A stretch of 64,000 nucleotides of DNA, from the NCBI RefSeq assembly GCF_027111335.1, contig NZ_CP114288.1, forward strand, positions 4,278,001 to 4,342,000. Reading direction: 5' to 3'. Of the stretch, positions 16,802 to 27,326 are shown piece after piece; position 1 is the stretch's first letter, and the number at the start of each line of letters is the position of its first letter. The notes under the pieces were generated by a model, which saw only the letters and a program-made list of their open reading frames with translations, made no database searches and was not told the origin of the DNA. This stretch comes from Flavobacterium aquiphilum (GTDB taxonomy: Bacteria; Bacteroidota; Bacteroidia; Flavobacteriales; Flavobacteriaceae). A program made the translations under genes and the position numbers.

Positions 16802-19800
16802 ATGAGAATTAAAAAACAAGGCCTTTATTTGCCAGAATTCGAGCATGAAAACTGTGGAGCTGGTTTTATCTGCAACCTTAAAGGTGAGAAAACAAATCAA
16901 ATTATTCACGACGCATTAGAAATTCTAGTAAAACTAGAACACCGTGGTGGTGTAAGTGCTGACGGGAAAACGGGAGATGGAGCTGGACTTTTAATTGACA
17001 TTCCACACGAATACTTCAATAGAGTTTGTGATTTCAAATTACCTGCGCCACGTGAATATGCCGTTGGAATGGTATTTTTACCAAAAATCCACAACCAATA
17101 TGTTTACTGTAAAGACATATTTGAAAAAGAAATTAAAGGACAAGGACTTACCGTTCTAGGATGGAGAGAAGTTCCTGTAGATTCTACTCAATTAGGTCAA
17201 ATTGCTTTGGCATCTGAACCTACTATTGAGCAAATTTTCGTTGGTAAGCCCGAAGCTATTGACATTGACGAAGCTACTTTCAAAGCTAAGTTATATGCTG
17301 CCCGTAAAATCACAGAACACACTATTGCGAATTCTAAAATATCGCAAAGTTCTTATTTTTACGTACCTAGTTTATCTACTACTACCTTAATATATAAAGG
17401 TATCATTATGCCTGAAGATATTGGGCCATATTATACCGATTTACAACAAACGGATTTGGTAACTCGTTTAGCGTTAGTACACCAACGTTTCTCTACCAAT
17501 ACAATGCCTACCTGGGAATTGTCTCAACCTTTTAGATACATGTGTCAAAATGGTGAGATCAACACTTTGAGAGGTAACGTAAGTAGAATGCGTGTTCGTG
17601 AAGAAATCATGAAAAGTGATGTCTTTGGATCGCAAATCGAGAAATTATTCCCAATCATTCTTCCTGGAAAATCAGATTCTGCCTCTATGGATATGGTTGT
17701 TGAATTATTAACACATACTGGAAGATCATTACCAGAAGTAATGATGATGATGATTCCTGAAGCATGGGAGAAACACAAAACCATGTCTGAAGAAAGAAAA
17801 GCATTCTACGAATACAATGCTTGCATCATGGAACCATGGGACGGTCCTGCTTCTGTACCTTTCTCTGACGGTGATTATGTTGGAGCTTTATTAGACCGTA
17901 ATGGTTTGAGACCTTCCCGTTATACTGTAACTAAGAGTGGTAAATTGATTATGGCATCAGAAATTGGTGTTGTAAACATTGATCCGGAAGATGTAGAAAG
18001 TCACGGTAGATTGGAGCCAGGAAAAATGTTCTTGGTGGACATGAACGAAGGACGTATCATCAATGACGAGGAAATCAAAAGCAAAATTGTTTCTGAAAGA
18101 CCTTATCAGGAATGGTTAAAACAATACCGTTTACACCTGAGAGACGTTCCTTATACAAACAAAACTTGTCCAATTGAAACTATCGATTTAAAAACAAGAG
18201 AGCGCCTATTCAATTATACTTTGGAAGATATCCAAGATATGATTACGCCTATGGCTCAAGACGGAAAAGAAGCCTTGGGATCGATGGGTACCGATACCCC
18301 TCTTGCGGTATTGTCAGACAGACCACAATTAATTCCTAACTATTTCAAACAGTTATTCGCACAGGTTACCAACCCACCTTTGGATGGTATCCGTGAAGAA
18401 ATTGTAACTGATATTGCCTTAAATTTAGGTCAGGATCGTAATATTTTTGATATTTCAAGCAAGCAATGCCGAAAATTAAGAATTCAAAATCCGGTTATTT
18501 CTAATGATGACTTAGAAAAAATCAGAAATATAGATATCGACAACTTCAAAGCAGAAACTATCCAAATCTTATATACTAAGAGCAAAGGTTTGAACGGTTT
18601 GGAAAATGCTTTGGAAGATATCATTATCCAAATCACCAAAGCAGTTGACAGAGGAACTAACATCATCATCCTTTCGGACAGAGGTGTAAATAAAGAATTT
18701 GCTCCAATTCCTGCTTTATTAGCTTGTTCTTATGTTAATCACCAAATGAACCGTTTGCGTAAGCGTTCTTATTTCGATATCATTATCGAATCTGCTGAGC
18801 CACGTGAACCACACCATTTTGCAACTTTATTTGGTTACGGAGCAAGTGCGATCAACCCATATATGGTTAACGAAATCATTCGCGTACAAGTACAAGAAGG
18901 TTTCATTACCGGAATTAGCGAAGAAAAAGCTGTCAACAATTTCAACAAAGCAATTGGTTCAGGTATTTTAAAAATCATGAACAAAATTGGAATCTCTACA
19001 TTACACTCGTACAGAGGTTCTCAAATTTTCGAAATTGTTGGTTTCAACTCTAAATTTGTTGAAAAATACTTCCCATACACTGCTTCAAGAATTGAAGGTA
19101 TAGGATTGTACGAAATTGAAAAAGAAATTAGCGAAAGATATAACTACGCTTACCCAGACGTATTAATTCCAAACCGTTTAGGATTAAACATTGGAGGAGA
19201 ATACAGATGGAGACGTAACGGGGAAAGACACATGTTCAACCCTACGACTATTGCTAAATTACAACAAGCAGTACGTTTAAGCGACCAAGCTAGTTATGAT
19301 GTTTATGCTAAAACGGTAAACGATCAGGCTGAGAATTTAATGACTATTCGTGGTTTATTTGAATTTGACAACTTAGATCCAATTCCATTAGACGAAGTAG
19401 AACCATGGACAGCTATTGTAAAACGTTTCAAAACGGGTGCAATGTCTTACGGTTCGATTTCAAGAGAAGCGCACGAAAACTTAGCGATTGCAATGAACCG
19501 TATTGGAGGAAAATCCAATTCAGGCGAAGGTGGAGAAGACAGAACCCGTTTCCAACCAGACGTAAACGGTGACAGTCGTAACTCGGCTATCAAACAAGTA
19601 GCTTCAGGACGTTTTGGAGTAACTTCTCACTACTTGACAAACGCGAAAGAGATTCAAATTAAAATGGCTCAGGGTGCAAAACCAGGAGAAGGTGGACAAT
19701 TACCAGGTGATAAAGTATTGCCTTGGATTGCAGCGGCCCGTAACTCAACTCCTTTCGTAGGATTGATTTCACCTCCGCCACACCACGATATTTACTCAAT

Positions 19801-21322
19801 TGAAGATTTAGCTCAATTAATCTTCGACTTAAAAAATGCTAACAGAGAAGCGCGTATCAACGTGAAATTAGTTTCTGAGGTTGGTGTTGGAACAATTGCG
19901 GCAGGTGTTGCTAAAGCAAAAGCTGACGTTGTATTGATTGCAGGTTATGATGGTGGTACAGGAGCTTCTCCATTGACTTCATTGAAACACGCAGGTCTTC
20001 CATGGGAACTTGGATTGGCTGAGGCACAACAAACTTTAGTATTAAACAACTTAAGAAGCCGTATCGTTGTAGAATGTGACGGACAATTGAAAACAGGTCG
20101 TGACGTAGCTATCGCTGCTTTACTTGGTGCTGAAGAATTTGGTTTCGCTACAGCCCCATTGGTTGCTTCTGGTTGTATTATGATGCGTAAATGTCACTTG
20201 AATACTTGCCCGGTAGGTATTGCTACTCAAGATAAGGAATTGCGTAAAAACTTCAAGGGTACTCCTGAACACGTAATTAACTTCTTCTACTATGTTGCAG
20301 AAGAGTTAAGAGGTATCATGGCGCAACTTGGATTCAGAACTTTGGAAGAAATGATTGGGCAAACCCACAAAATCAATGCTAACAAAGCAATTACGCACTA
20401 TAAAGCAAGAGGATTGGATTTATCTTCTATCCTGCACAGACCGGATTCATACAAATACATGACGGTTCGTAACACAGAGAAACAAGACCATGGATTGGAC
20501 GATGTTATGGATTTCCAAATCTTGAAAGATTCTCACCGTGCTTTATACAGAAAAGAAAAAACAACTTTAGAATATCCTATTAAAAATACCGACCGTTCAG
20601 TGGGAGCTATCGTTAGTAACGAAATTTCTAAAATATACGGACACCTAGGGCTACCTGAGGATACTTTGAACGTTAATTTCACAGGTTCTGCAGGACAAAG
20701 TTTCGGAGCATTTAGTGCACACGGATTGACTTTCACTGTTGAAGGAAATACAAATGACTATTTAGGAAAAGGATTATCCGGAGCAAAATTAATCATCAAG
20801 AAACCAGCTAAAGCGACTTTTGTTGCCTCTGAAAACATCATCGTTGGTAACGTTTGTTTATTTGGAGCGATTGAAGGAGAAGCTTTCATCAATGGTATTG
20901 CGGGAGAACGTTTTGCAGTTCGTAACTCAGGTGCCACAGCGGTAGTTGAAGGTGTGGGAGATCACGGTTGTGAGTACATGACTGGTGGAAAAGTTGTAGT
21001 TCTTGGTAGAACAGGAAGAAACTTTGCTGCAGGTATGAGTGGAGGTATCGCTTATATCTACGATCCAGAGAATAAATTCACAAACGGTTTATGTAACACT
21101 GAAACAATCGAATTTGAAAAAGTGGAAGGAACAGAAGCTGATGAATTGAAAACTTTAATAGAAAGACACGTGGAGTACACACAAAGTACAAAAGGTATCG
21201 AACTATTAAATGATTGGGGAACAAGCCTAGAAAATTTTGTAAAAGTAATGCCTACAGAATACAAAAAAGCGCTAAAACGCATGGAAACTGAGGTACAAAT
21301 GGTTGAAGAATTAACAGCATAA
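16802..21322 (+). CDS. gltB: Glutamate synthase large subunit
   Basis: 1506 residues, full length. GltB hydrolyses glutamine at its N-terminal amidotransferase site and channels ammonia to 2-oxoglutarate at an FMN site. The N-terminus has ENCGAGF with Cys18, the nucleophile expected to be exposed by removal of a short propeptide. The FMN-binding synthase domain includes SYGSISREAHENLAIAMNR and GYDGGTGASPLTSLKHAG. The 3Fe-4S cluster motif is CIMMRKCHLNTCPVGIATQ. The C-terminal glutamate synthase beta-helix domain has repeating Gly motifs (VGNVCLFGAIEGEAFINGIA). gltD follows after 4 bp, so the two are co-transcribed and probably coupled. Confidence 0.98.
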   Translation: MRIKKQGLYLPEFEHENCGAGFICNLKGEKTNQIIHDALEILVKLEHRGGVSADGKTGDGAGLLIDIPHEYFNRVCDFKLPAPREYAVGMVFLPKIHNQYVYCKDIFEKEIKGQGLTVLGWREVPVDSTQLGQIALASEPTIEQIFVGKPEAIDIDEATFKAKLYAARKITEHTIANSKISQSSYFYVPSLSTTTLIYKGIIMPEDIGPYYTDLQQTDLVTRLALVHQRFSTNTMPTWELSQPFRYMCQNGEINTLRGNVSRMRVREEIMKSDVFGSQIEKLFPIILPGKSDSASMDMVVELLTHTGRSLPEVMMMMIPEAWEKHKTMSEERKAFYEYNACIMEPWDGPASVPFSDGDYVGALLDRNGLRPSRYTVTKSGKLIMASEIGVVNIDPEDVESHGRLEPGKMFLVDMNEGRIINDEEIKSKIVSERPYQEWLKQYRLHLRDVPYTNKTCPIETIDLKTRERLFNYTLEDIQDMITPMAQDGKEALGSMGTDTPLAVLSDRPQLIPNYFKQLFAQVTNPPLDGIREEIVTDIALNLGQDRNIFDISSKQCRKLRIQNPVISNDDLEKIRNIDIDNFKAETIQILYTKSKGLNGLENALEDIIIQITKAVDRGTNIIILSDRGVNKEFAPIPALLACSYVNHQMNRLRKRSYFDIIIESAEPREPHHFATLFGYGASAINPYMVNEIIRVQVQEGFITGISEEKAVNNFNKAIGSGILKIMNKIGISTLHSYRGSQIFEIVGFNSKFVEKYFPYTASRIEGIGLYEIEKEISERYNYAYPDVLIPNRLGLNIGGEYRWRRNGERHMFNPTTIAKLQQAVRLSDQASYDVYAKTVNDQAENLMTIRGLFEFDNLDPIPLDEVEPWTAIVKRFKTGAMSYGSISREAHENLAIAMNRIGGKSNSGEGGEDRTRFQPDVNGDSRNSAIKQVASGRFGVTSHYLTNAKEIQIKMAQGAKPGEGGQLPGDKVLPWIAAARNSTPFVGLISPPPHHDIYSIEDLAQLIFDLKNANREARINVKLVSEVGVGTIAAGVAKAKADVVLIAGYDGGTGASPLTSLKHAGLPWELGLAEAQQTLVLNNLRSRIVVECDGQLKTGRDVAIAALLGAEEFGFATAPLVASGCIMMRKCHLNTCPVGIATQDKELRKNFKGTPEHVINFFYYVAEELRGIMAQLGFRTLEEMIGQTHKINANKAITHYKARGLDLSSILHRPDSYKYMTVRNTEKQDHGLDDVMDFQILKDSHRALYRKEKTTLEYPIKNTDRSVGAIVSNEISKIYGHLGLPEDTLNVNFTGSAGQSFGAFSAHGLTFTVEGNTNDYLGKGLSGAKLIIKKPAKATFVASENIIVGNVCLFGAIEGEAFINGIAGERFAVRNSGATAVVEGVGDHGCEYMTGGKVVVLGRTGRNFAAGMSGGIAYIYDPENKFTNGLCNTETIEFEKVEGTEADELKTLIERHVEYTQSTKGIELLNDWGTSLENFVKVMPTEYKKALKRMETEVQMVEELTA

Positions 21323-21326
21323 CACA

Positions 21327-22787
21327 ATGGGAAAAGTAACAGGTTTTAAAGAATTCGAAAGACAGGATGAATCATACACAGCAGTACAAGAACGTGTAGG
21401 ACATTATAAAGAATTTACAGTTCCTTTGAGTGAAGCTGAAATTACAAAACAAGGATCACGTTGTATGGATTGTGGTATTCCATTTTGCCACAGTGGATGT
21501 CCGTTAGGGAATTTAATCCCTGATTTCAACCACATGGTACACCAAGGTGAATGGCAAAAAGCCTCTTGGATATTACATTCAACAAATAACTTCCCTGAAT
21601 TCACAGGACGCCTATGTCCTGCCCCATGCGAAAAAGCATGTGTATTAGGGATTATTAACGAGCCAATTTCTATCGAGAATATAGAAAAAAATATTGTGGA
21701 GCGTGCTTTCCAAGAAGGATGGATTAAACCACAACCGCCAAAAACAAGAACTGGAAAAACAGTTGCTGTAGTTGGTTCAGGACCTGCTGGTTTAGCAGCT
21801 GCGCAACAATTAAACAGAGCTGGACACACTGTTACCGTTTTCGAAAGAGACAATGCAATTGGTGGATTATTACGTTACGGAATTCCTAATTTCAAATTAG
21901 AAAAAGAAATTATCGACCGTCGTATTGCTATCCTTGAAGCAGAAGGAATCACTTTCAAAGTAAACACTAATGTTGGTGTTAACTACGATATCAAAGATTT
22001 GAAAGCCTTCGATTCTATCGTACTTTGTGGTGGTGCTACTCAAAGAAGAGGATTGCCAACTCCAGGTGCTGATGCTGATGGTGTAGTTCAGGCAATGGAT
22101 TTCTTAACTCAACAAACTAAAGTTGTTTTTGGAGAGAAAATCGAAAACCAAGTTTTAGCTACTGGAAAAGATGTAATCGTTATTGGTGGTGGAGATACAG
22201 GCTCTGACTGTGTGGGTACATCAAACCGTCACGGTGCAAAATCGGTGACTAACTTCGAAATTATGCCAAAACCACCTGTTGGAAGAAGCGAAACAACTCC
22301 TTGGCCATATTGGCCGTTACAGTTAAAAACTTCTTCTTCTCACAAAGAAGGTGTTGTTAGAAACTGGTTAATCAATACCAAAGAATTCATCAAAGATGCC
22401 AATGGTAAATTGACAGCTCTTAAAACTGTAAACGTAGAGTGGAAAATTGTTCCGGGGCAAGCACCTCAATTAATCGAAATTGAAGGTTCTGAGAAAATCT
22501 GGCCTTGTGACTTAGCTTTATTAGCTTTAGGATTTACAGGACCAGAAAAAGGCTTAGCAGAACAATTAGGTATTGAAACTGATTTCAGAAGCAACTATAA
22601 AGCAGAATACGGTAAATTCCAAACAAATGTTCCAAATATATTTACCGCTGGTGATATGAGAAGAGGACAATCATTAATTGTTTGGGCTATCTCTGAAGGC
22701 CGTGAGGCTGCAAGACAAGTTGATTTATACTTAATGGGAACTACAAACCTTCCTACTAAAGAAGGTGGAGATTTACCAGGTGTATAA
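21327..22787 (+). CDS. gltD: Glutamate synthase small subunit
   Basis: 486 residues. GltD is the FAD-containing electron-entry subunit that passes reducing equivalents from NAD(P)H to GltB. It carries two N-terminal Cys clusters for 4Fe-4S centres (CMDCGIPFCHSGCPLGN and CPAPCEKACVLG), an FAD dinucleotide fold (VAVVGSGPAGLAAAQQL) and an NAD(P)H fold (VIVIGGGDTGSDCVGTSNRHG), ending with the FAD-contact TAGDMRRGQSLIVWAI. It starts 4 bp after gltB and is followed by a strong terminator, so gltBD is a two-gene operon. Confidence 0.98.
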   Translation: MGKVTGFKEFERQDESYTAVQERVGHYKEFTVPLSEAEITKQGSRCMDCGIPFCHSGCPLGNLIPDFNHMVHQGEWQKASWILHSTNNFPEFTGRLCPAPCEKACVLGIINEPISIENIEKNIVERAFQEGWIKPQPPKTRTGKTVAVVGSGPAGLAAAQQLNRAGHTVTVFERDNAIGGLLRYGIPNFKLEKEIIDRRIAILEAEGITFKVNTNVGVNYDIKDLKAFDSIVLCGGATQRRGLPTPGADADGVVQAMDFLTQQTKVVFGEKIENQVLATGKDVIVIGGGDTGSDCVGTSNRHGAKSVTNFEIMPKPPVGRSETTPWPYWPLQLKTSSSHKEGVVRNWLINTKEFIKDANGKLTALKTVNVEWKIVPGQAPQLIEIEGSEKIWPCDLALLALGFTGPEKGLAEQLGIETDFRSNYKAEYGKFQTNVPNIFTAGDMRRGQSLIVWAISEGREAARQVDLYLMGTTNLPTKEGGDLPGV

Positions 22788-22807
22788 CATTTGAAACAAA
22801 AACTATA

Positions 22808-22848
22808 AAATCCCTTGATAACATTTTTTGTCAAGGGATTTCTTTTTT
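22808..22848 (+). terminator. Terminator of gltBD
   Basis: AAATCCCTTGA (22808-22818) pairs with TCAAGGGATTT (22831-22841), then a C and a T-run to 22848. Confidence 0.88.
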
Positions 22849-23057
22849 AGATCCAATAAGCCATCTGACATAGTTAAAAACTAAAATATTCAATAAAGAA
22901 AAAACCAACAAAGCATACTTTTTGCAACATAAAACGACATTCTGTAAAAACTTAACAAAAGTTACATTTGTAAACTAAAGTTATATAAAACAACGAATTA
23001 AAGCTGTTTGTTGTAAATAAAACAAAATGTTATGTTTTGTTAAATAACAAGTAATTG

Positions 23058-23089
23058 TTTGGTCGTAATATTAAAGAATAATAAATTTG
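23058..23089 (+). promoter_or_regulatory. lysA promoter with -33 and -7 boxes
   Basis: TTTG (23058-23061), a 20-bp spacer and TAAATTTG (23082-23089) match the Bacteroidetes housekeeping promoter at both boxes. The start codon is 22 bp further on. This is one of the two clearest promoters in the window. Confidence 0.75.
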
Positions 23090-23110
23090 TAAAAAATTAA
23101 TAAATATAAA

Positions 23111-24334
23111 ATGCAAGCAAACGATTTACTACACTTAGCAGAACAATTTGGAAGTCCACTTTATGTGTATGATGCAGAGAAAATACAATCCCAGTACAAT
23201 CGATTAACGAAGGCATTTTCTAAGGTTGCCAATTTACGCATCAATTACGCCATGAAGGCTTTGTCTAATGTTGCGATACTGCAATTATTGCGAGACATGG
23301 GGTCAGGTTTAGATACAGTTTCCATTCAAGAAGTGCAATTAGGTCTGCACGCTGGTTATGCGCCAGAAAAAATATTTTATACGCCAAACGGTGTTTCTTT
23401 AGAAGAAATAGAAGAAGTACACGCATTGGGTGTGCAGGTTAACATCGACAATTTATCTATATTAGAGCAGTTCGGTGCGAAACATTCGCATGTTCCAGTT
23501 TGTATTCGTATTAACCCACACGTAATGGCGGGTGGAAACGCTAATATTTCTGTTGGACACATTGATAGTAAATTTGGTATTTCTGTTCATCAGTTGCCAC
23601 ATTTGGTTCGTATTGTTGAAAATACCAATATGAACATTGTTGGTATCCACATGCATACTGGATCAGATATCTTGGATATTGAAGTGTTTTTATATGCAGC
23701 CGAAATTTTATTTGATGCCGCCAAAAACTTCAAAAACCTAGAGTTCCTTGATTTTGGAAGCGGATTCAAAGTTCCTTACAAAAAAGATGATATTACAACA
23801 GACATAGATGAATTAGGCAAAAAATTATCTAAAAGATTCAACGCTTTCTGTACTGAATATGGAAAAGATTTGACTCTTATCTTTGAACCAGGAAAATTCT
23901 TGGTAAGTGAGGCTGGATTCTTTTTAACTAAAGTAAATGTTGTAAAACAAACTACTTCAACTGTATTTGCTGGTATTGACAGTGGATTTAACCATTTAAT
24001 CAGACCAATGTTTTACGGTTCACAACATTATATAGAAAACATCTCTAATCCAAAAGGAAAAGAGCGTTTTTACTCTGTAGTAGGTTACATCTGCGAAACA
24101 GATACTTTTGCAACCAACAGAAGAATTGCTGAAATCAAAGAAGGAGATATTTTATGTTTCCGTAATGCAGGAGCATATTGTTTCTCAATGTCATCAAACT
24201 ATAATTCAAGATACAAACCAGCAGAGGTTTTATGGATGAATGATCAAGGCTACTTAATCAGAGCTCACGAAAAATTCGAAGATTTACTTCAAAATCAGAT
24301 TCCGTTGCCTACAGAAGCGGCAGCAACAGTTTAA
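23111..24334 (+). CDS. lysA: Diaminopimelate decarboxylase
   Basis: 407 residues. It decarboxylates meso-diaminopimelate to L-lysine, the last step of lysine synthesis, using pyridoxal phosphate. The PLP lysine is in RINYAMKALSN. GIHMHTGSDI, LDFGSGFKVPY (Gly-rich phosphate contact) and FEPGKFLVSEAG follow in the alanine-racemase-type barrel; the C-terminal beta domain has GYICETDTFATNR, with the catalytic Cys, and GDILCFRNAGAY. It has its own promoter and terminator, so it is monocistronic. Confidence 0.96.
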   Translation: MQANDLLHLAEQFGSPLYVYDAEKIQSQYNRLTKAFSKVANLRINYAMKALSNVAILQLLRDMGSGLDTVSIQEVQLGLHAGYAPEKIFYTPNGVSLEEIEEVHALGVQVNIDNLSILEQFGAKHSHVPVCIRINPHVMAGGNANISVGHIDSKFGISVHQLPHLVRIVENTNMNIVGIHMHTGSDILDIEVFLYAAEILFDAAKNFKNLEFLDFGSGFKVPYKKDDITTDIDELGKKLSKRFNAFCTEYGKDLTLIFEPGKFLVSEAGFFLTKVNVVKQTTSTVFAGIDSGFNHLIRPMFYGSQHYIENISNPKGKERFYSVVGYICETDTFATNRRIAEIKEGDILCFRNAGAYCFSMSSNYNSRYKPAEVLWMNDQGYLIRAHEKFEDLLQNQIPLPTEAAATV

Positions 24335-24340
24335 TATAAA

Positions 24341-24375
24341 AATCCCGTCTAGTTAAAAAGACGGGATTTTTTTTT
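24341..24375 (+). terminator. Terminator of lysA
   Basis: AATCCCGTCT (24341-24350) pairs perfectly with AGACGGGATT (24359-24368) and is followed by a T-run. It may also stop the converging cytochrome gene. Confidence 0.88.
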
Positions 24376-24388
24376 GAACAATATCCTA

Positions 24389-25357
24389 TTATGGATTCAC
24401 AAATTTAACCACATTGTTATGTATTGGTTTAATTGTTTTTAGATACGCATAAATTGACTTCAAATCCTGCTCATTCATGCCGCCATACATTGTCCAGGGC
24501 ATAACGGTATTAAAATTCCCTTTTACTACCTTATTCGACACATAAGTACTGTCTGTATAAGATTTGAAACGTTTAACAAAATCGGCTTCAGACCACTTAC
24601 CTATTCCGGTCACTTTATCTTGTGTAATATTTGCCGATCGCGCAATACCGCCGGTCACCATAGGAAACTCAAAACCACCTGCCAATTCCATTCCTTCAAT
24701 AGGTTCTCCTTTTTCATGTTTGGTATGACATTCTGAACAGGATGCAGCATTAAATAAGTAACTTCCATAAGCAACAGCATCATGTACGTTCGGTTTTTTC
24801 GAAAAACGAGGTTCTTTCGGTATGGTATTAATTATAAAGTTCATCGGAAAATCTGCCTTCGATTCTGGCACTATATTTTCAATAGGTTTTAAAGTTCTTA
24901 AATAAACAATTATTGACTCCAAATCTTCTTTATCCATTTGACCAAAATGAGGGTGTGGCATTATAGGAAACAATGCTTGTCCATTTTTGGAAACACCGCT
25001 AGCAATTGCTCTTAAAACTTCAGCATCAGACCAGTCACCAATACCTGAAGGAGTTATATTTTTAGAATAAAAACTACCCGGAAAACCAAACCTTTGATCA
25101 AAAACCTCTCCTCCTTTACCAATAGTTCCATCTACCAATGGCCCCGAAAACTCATTCCAATTTCTTGTAGAATGACAATCCATACAAACACAAACATGGT
25201 TAGCCAGATATTTTCCTCTTTCTAATTTACTTGCTGTTGGCCTAACACTTAGATACTCCATCTTACCAACGTTAGGCAAAGCCAATTTCACATACAATAA
25301 GACGGTCACAACAAAAATGACAACTAATGATAAGAACCATTTGACAACTTTCTTCAT
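24389..25357 (-). CDS. Membrane-anchored diheme cytochrome c
   Basis: 322 residues. One N-terminal hydrophobic segment (~7-29) serves as an uncleaved anchor or signal. Two c-type heme sites are seen: C-M-D-C-H at 58-62 and C-S-E-C-H at 207-211, each in a separate cytochrome c domain with downstream Met residues (PIMPHPHFGQM and TVMPWTMYGGM) as likely sixth ligands. The two halves look like a duplicated cytochrome domain (both have NIT, W-S-D/E-A-D/E and L-K-x-I-Y-A/V-Y-L-K/R-T). The role is periplasmic electron transfer; the partner oxidoreductase is not adjacent. Confidence 0.87.
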   Translation of the reverse strand: MKKVVKWFLSLVVIFVVTVLLYVKLALPNVGKMEYLSVRPTASKLERGKYLANHVCVCMDCHSTRNWNEFSGPLVDGTIGKGGEVFDQRFGFPGSFYSKNITPSGIGDWSDAEVLRAIASGVSKNGQALFPIMPHPHFGQMDKEDLESIIVYLRTLKPIENIVPESKADFPMNFIINTIPKEPRFSKKPNVHDAVAYGSYLFNAASCSECHTKHEKGEPIEGMELAGGFEFPMVTGGIARSANITQDKVTGIGKWSEADFVKRFKSYTDSTYVSNKVVKGNFNTVMPWTMYGGMNEQDLKSIYAYLKTIKPIHNNVVKFVNP

Positions 25358-25441
25358 AATTGAATTTATTTAAACAAACCTTTTTAAATTTAACAGTTTC
25401 GCTTAAAAAACAATATTATTTAGAGAAAAAATCGATGAAAC

Positions 25442-25478
25442 AAAAAAAATCCCCATTCATCTACACAAATGGGGATTT
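25442..25478 (-). terminator. Terminator of the PafA gene
   Basis: AAATCCCCATT (25447-25457) and AATGGGGATTT (25468-25478) form an 11-bp stem; on the minus strand an eight-base T-run (25449-25442) starts within the stem end. Confidence 0.85.
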
Positions 25479-25496
25479 GACCTGTCAAAAAAATAT

Positions 25497-27119
25497 TTAT
25501 TTTTTCACAAATAACTCTTCTAAAACTTGTGATTCCGTACCGTTTGGAGTCGTGATTTTAAGCATTTTAGATAGTGTAGGTGCAATTTCAGTGATATATT
25601 CTTTTTTATTGGATTCTCCTTGCGGAACATGCCAACCATAAAAAAGCAACGGCACATTGGTATCATAACTATTTGGTGTGCCATGTGTAGTTCCGGTACC
25701 TATTCCATAACTCTCTAAATATCCAGGCCCTTCAAGAATAACAAGATCCCCACTTTGCTTAGAATCATACCCTTTAAATATGAAATTTAGATAATAATCC
25801 TGAGCAGAACCAGCCAAAATATCTTCCTGTGTGTACACTCGTTTTACATATACTTGCCCCATCAAAAAATCTTTAAAACTTTGCTTTACTTTAGTCAATT
25901 CTAATCCTTTTTGCTTGATAACTTCTCTATCCAAGAAAACATTGAAATTAGAATAGTTCAACACTAAATTAACACCAAAAGTATCTGTTGAGAATTTACT
26001 CAAAGAAGCAAAAATCTCTTTTGCTGGGATATTATCCACACTTAATTTACGATCTTTCAAATAAATCGCATTTTCTGCAACAGCGTGGTCTGCTGTCAAG
26101 AAAACCAAATAATTATCCTTTCCTACAGTTTTGTCTAAATAATCCAAAAAAGTAGCAATAGTAAGATCCAAACGCAAATAAGTATCTTGAATCTCCATAG
26201 AACGCGGACCATAAGTATGTCCTACATAATCGGTAGACGAGAAACTAAAAGTCAAGAAATCGGTAATATTATCTTTACCTAACTCTTCTTTTTCGATAGC
26301 TCTCATAGCTAATTCAGCCAAGAAATCATTTCCAAACGGAGTTGTTTTCAAGACCTCCATCCCTTTTTCATTATAAATTTTCTTCAAATCATAAGGAAAT
26401 ACAGGAGGAACATCTTTATCCAAACTTCCTTCATAAGGATTATTATCGGGCAAACTTTCATTATAAGTATCAATCGGTTTCAACAAGCTCCAACCTTTAT
26501 CAATATATTTCATAAAATTCTTCTCAGCATTGAACTGAGTAACCCAACCCGGCATTTTATCACCATAAAAACTGCTTGAAATAAAGTCCCCAGATTTTGT
26601 ACACCAAAAAGCCCAATTCGCAAAATGACCCGCTGGCAAAATAGCTCCTCGATCCTTAATACTCACTCCAATTACTTTCCCTTTAAAGTTAGTCGACATC
26701 CTTAATTCATCGGTAATTGTAGTACTCAAAAGATTTTTTGGAGACATCGCCCCTTCCTTTTCAGTTCCTGGCACTAACGTTTTAACACTAGCATCATCAG
26801 TACAATACATACTTTTTCCTGCAGGACGAACATACCAATCATTCCCTAATATTCCATGTACAGCAGGAGTTGTACCGGTGTAGATAGAAGCATGACCAGG
26901 TGCAGTAAATGTGGGCACATAATTATAATTCATATTGTGGTACGTAAACCCATTATCCATCAATCTTTTAAAACCTCTTGTTGAAAAATCATCCGAAAAC
27001 CGGTATAAATACTCCATTCTCATTTGATCGACTACAATTCCAACAACTAATTTAGGTCGTTGCTGCGCTTGGCTATTGAAAGAAAAAACACAAGCTAAAA
27101 ACAAAATAATTTTTCTCAT
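25497..27119 (-). CDS. pafA: Alkaline phosphatase PafA (phosphate-irrepressible type)
   Basis: 540 residues with signal peptide (MRKIILFLACVFSFNSQAQ), so periplasmic or exported. It is an alkaline phosphatase superfamily monoesterase. The catalytic Thr72 lies in VPTFTAPGHASIYTG, followed by Asn93 (LGNDWY) and Lys155/Arg157 (SIKDRG). These correspond, all with one constant offset of seven residues, to Thr79, Asn100, Lys162 and Arg164 that I recall for the Elizabethkingia PafA enzyme. Metal ligands are in VVDQMR, FTADHA and GTTHGTPN. In other Flavobacterium species PafA hydrolyses many phosphomonoesters even when phosphate is plentiful. It is transcribed alone. Confidence 0.9.
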   Translation of the reverse strand: MRKIILFLACVFSFNSQAQQRPKLVVGIVVDQMRMEYLYRFSDDFSTRGFKRLMDNGFTYHNMNYNYVPTFTAPGHASIYTGTTPAVHGILGNDWYVRPAGKSMYCTDDASVKTLVPGTEKEGAMSPKNLLSTTITDELRMSTNFKGKVIGVSIKDRGAILPAGHFANWAFWCTKSGDFISSSFYGDKMPGWVTQFNAEKNFMKYIDKGWSLLKPIDTYNESLPDNNPYEGSLDKDVPPVFPYDLKKIYNEKGMEVLKTTPFGNDFLAELAMRAIEKEELGKDNITDFLTFSFSSTDYVGHTYGPRSMEIQDTYLRLDLTIATFLDYLDKTVGKDNYLVFLTADHAVAENAIYLKDRKLSVDNIPAKEIFASLSKFSTDTFGVNLVLNYSNFNVFLDREVIKQKGLELTKVKQSFKDFLMGQVYVKRVYTQEDILAGSAQDYYLNFIFKGYDSKQSGDLVILEGPGYLESYGIGTGTTHGTPNSYDTNVPLLFYGWHVPQGESNKKEYITEIAPTLSKMLKITTPNGTESQVLEELFVKK

Positions 27120-27326
27120 AATATATTAAAATAGGTCATAAAAATACACTTTATCATGTATAAAAAGTTTAAAACAAAATTACCTTTACAATAAATTAAT
27201 TCTTCGCATCTTAAAAAAATCATCAATATTTTCTCAAAATCTTTAAATCGTCAAAAGTTTCCAATTGAAATCAACCGTCAGAATAAGAAAACCGAAGAAG
27301 AATAGGCTACAATTGGATTTAAGATT

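Larger units (their letters stand above)
22788..23110. other. Intergenic region between gltD and lysA
   Basis: It holds the gltBD terminator (22808-22848) and the lysA promoter (23058-23089). No gene or other structure was seen in the AT-rich DNA between. Confidence 0.6.

Noticed and set aside
21404..21853. 149-residue minus-strand ORF inside gltD
   Set aside because: Opposite to the conserved Fe-S and FAD motifs of GltD.
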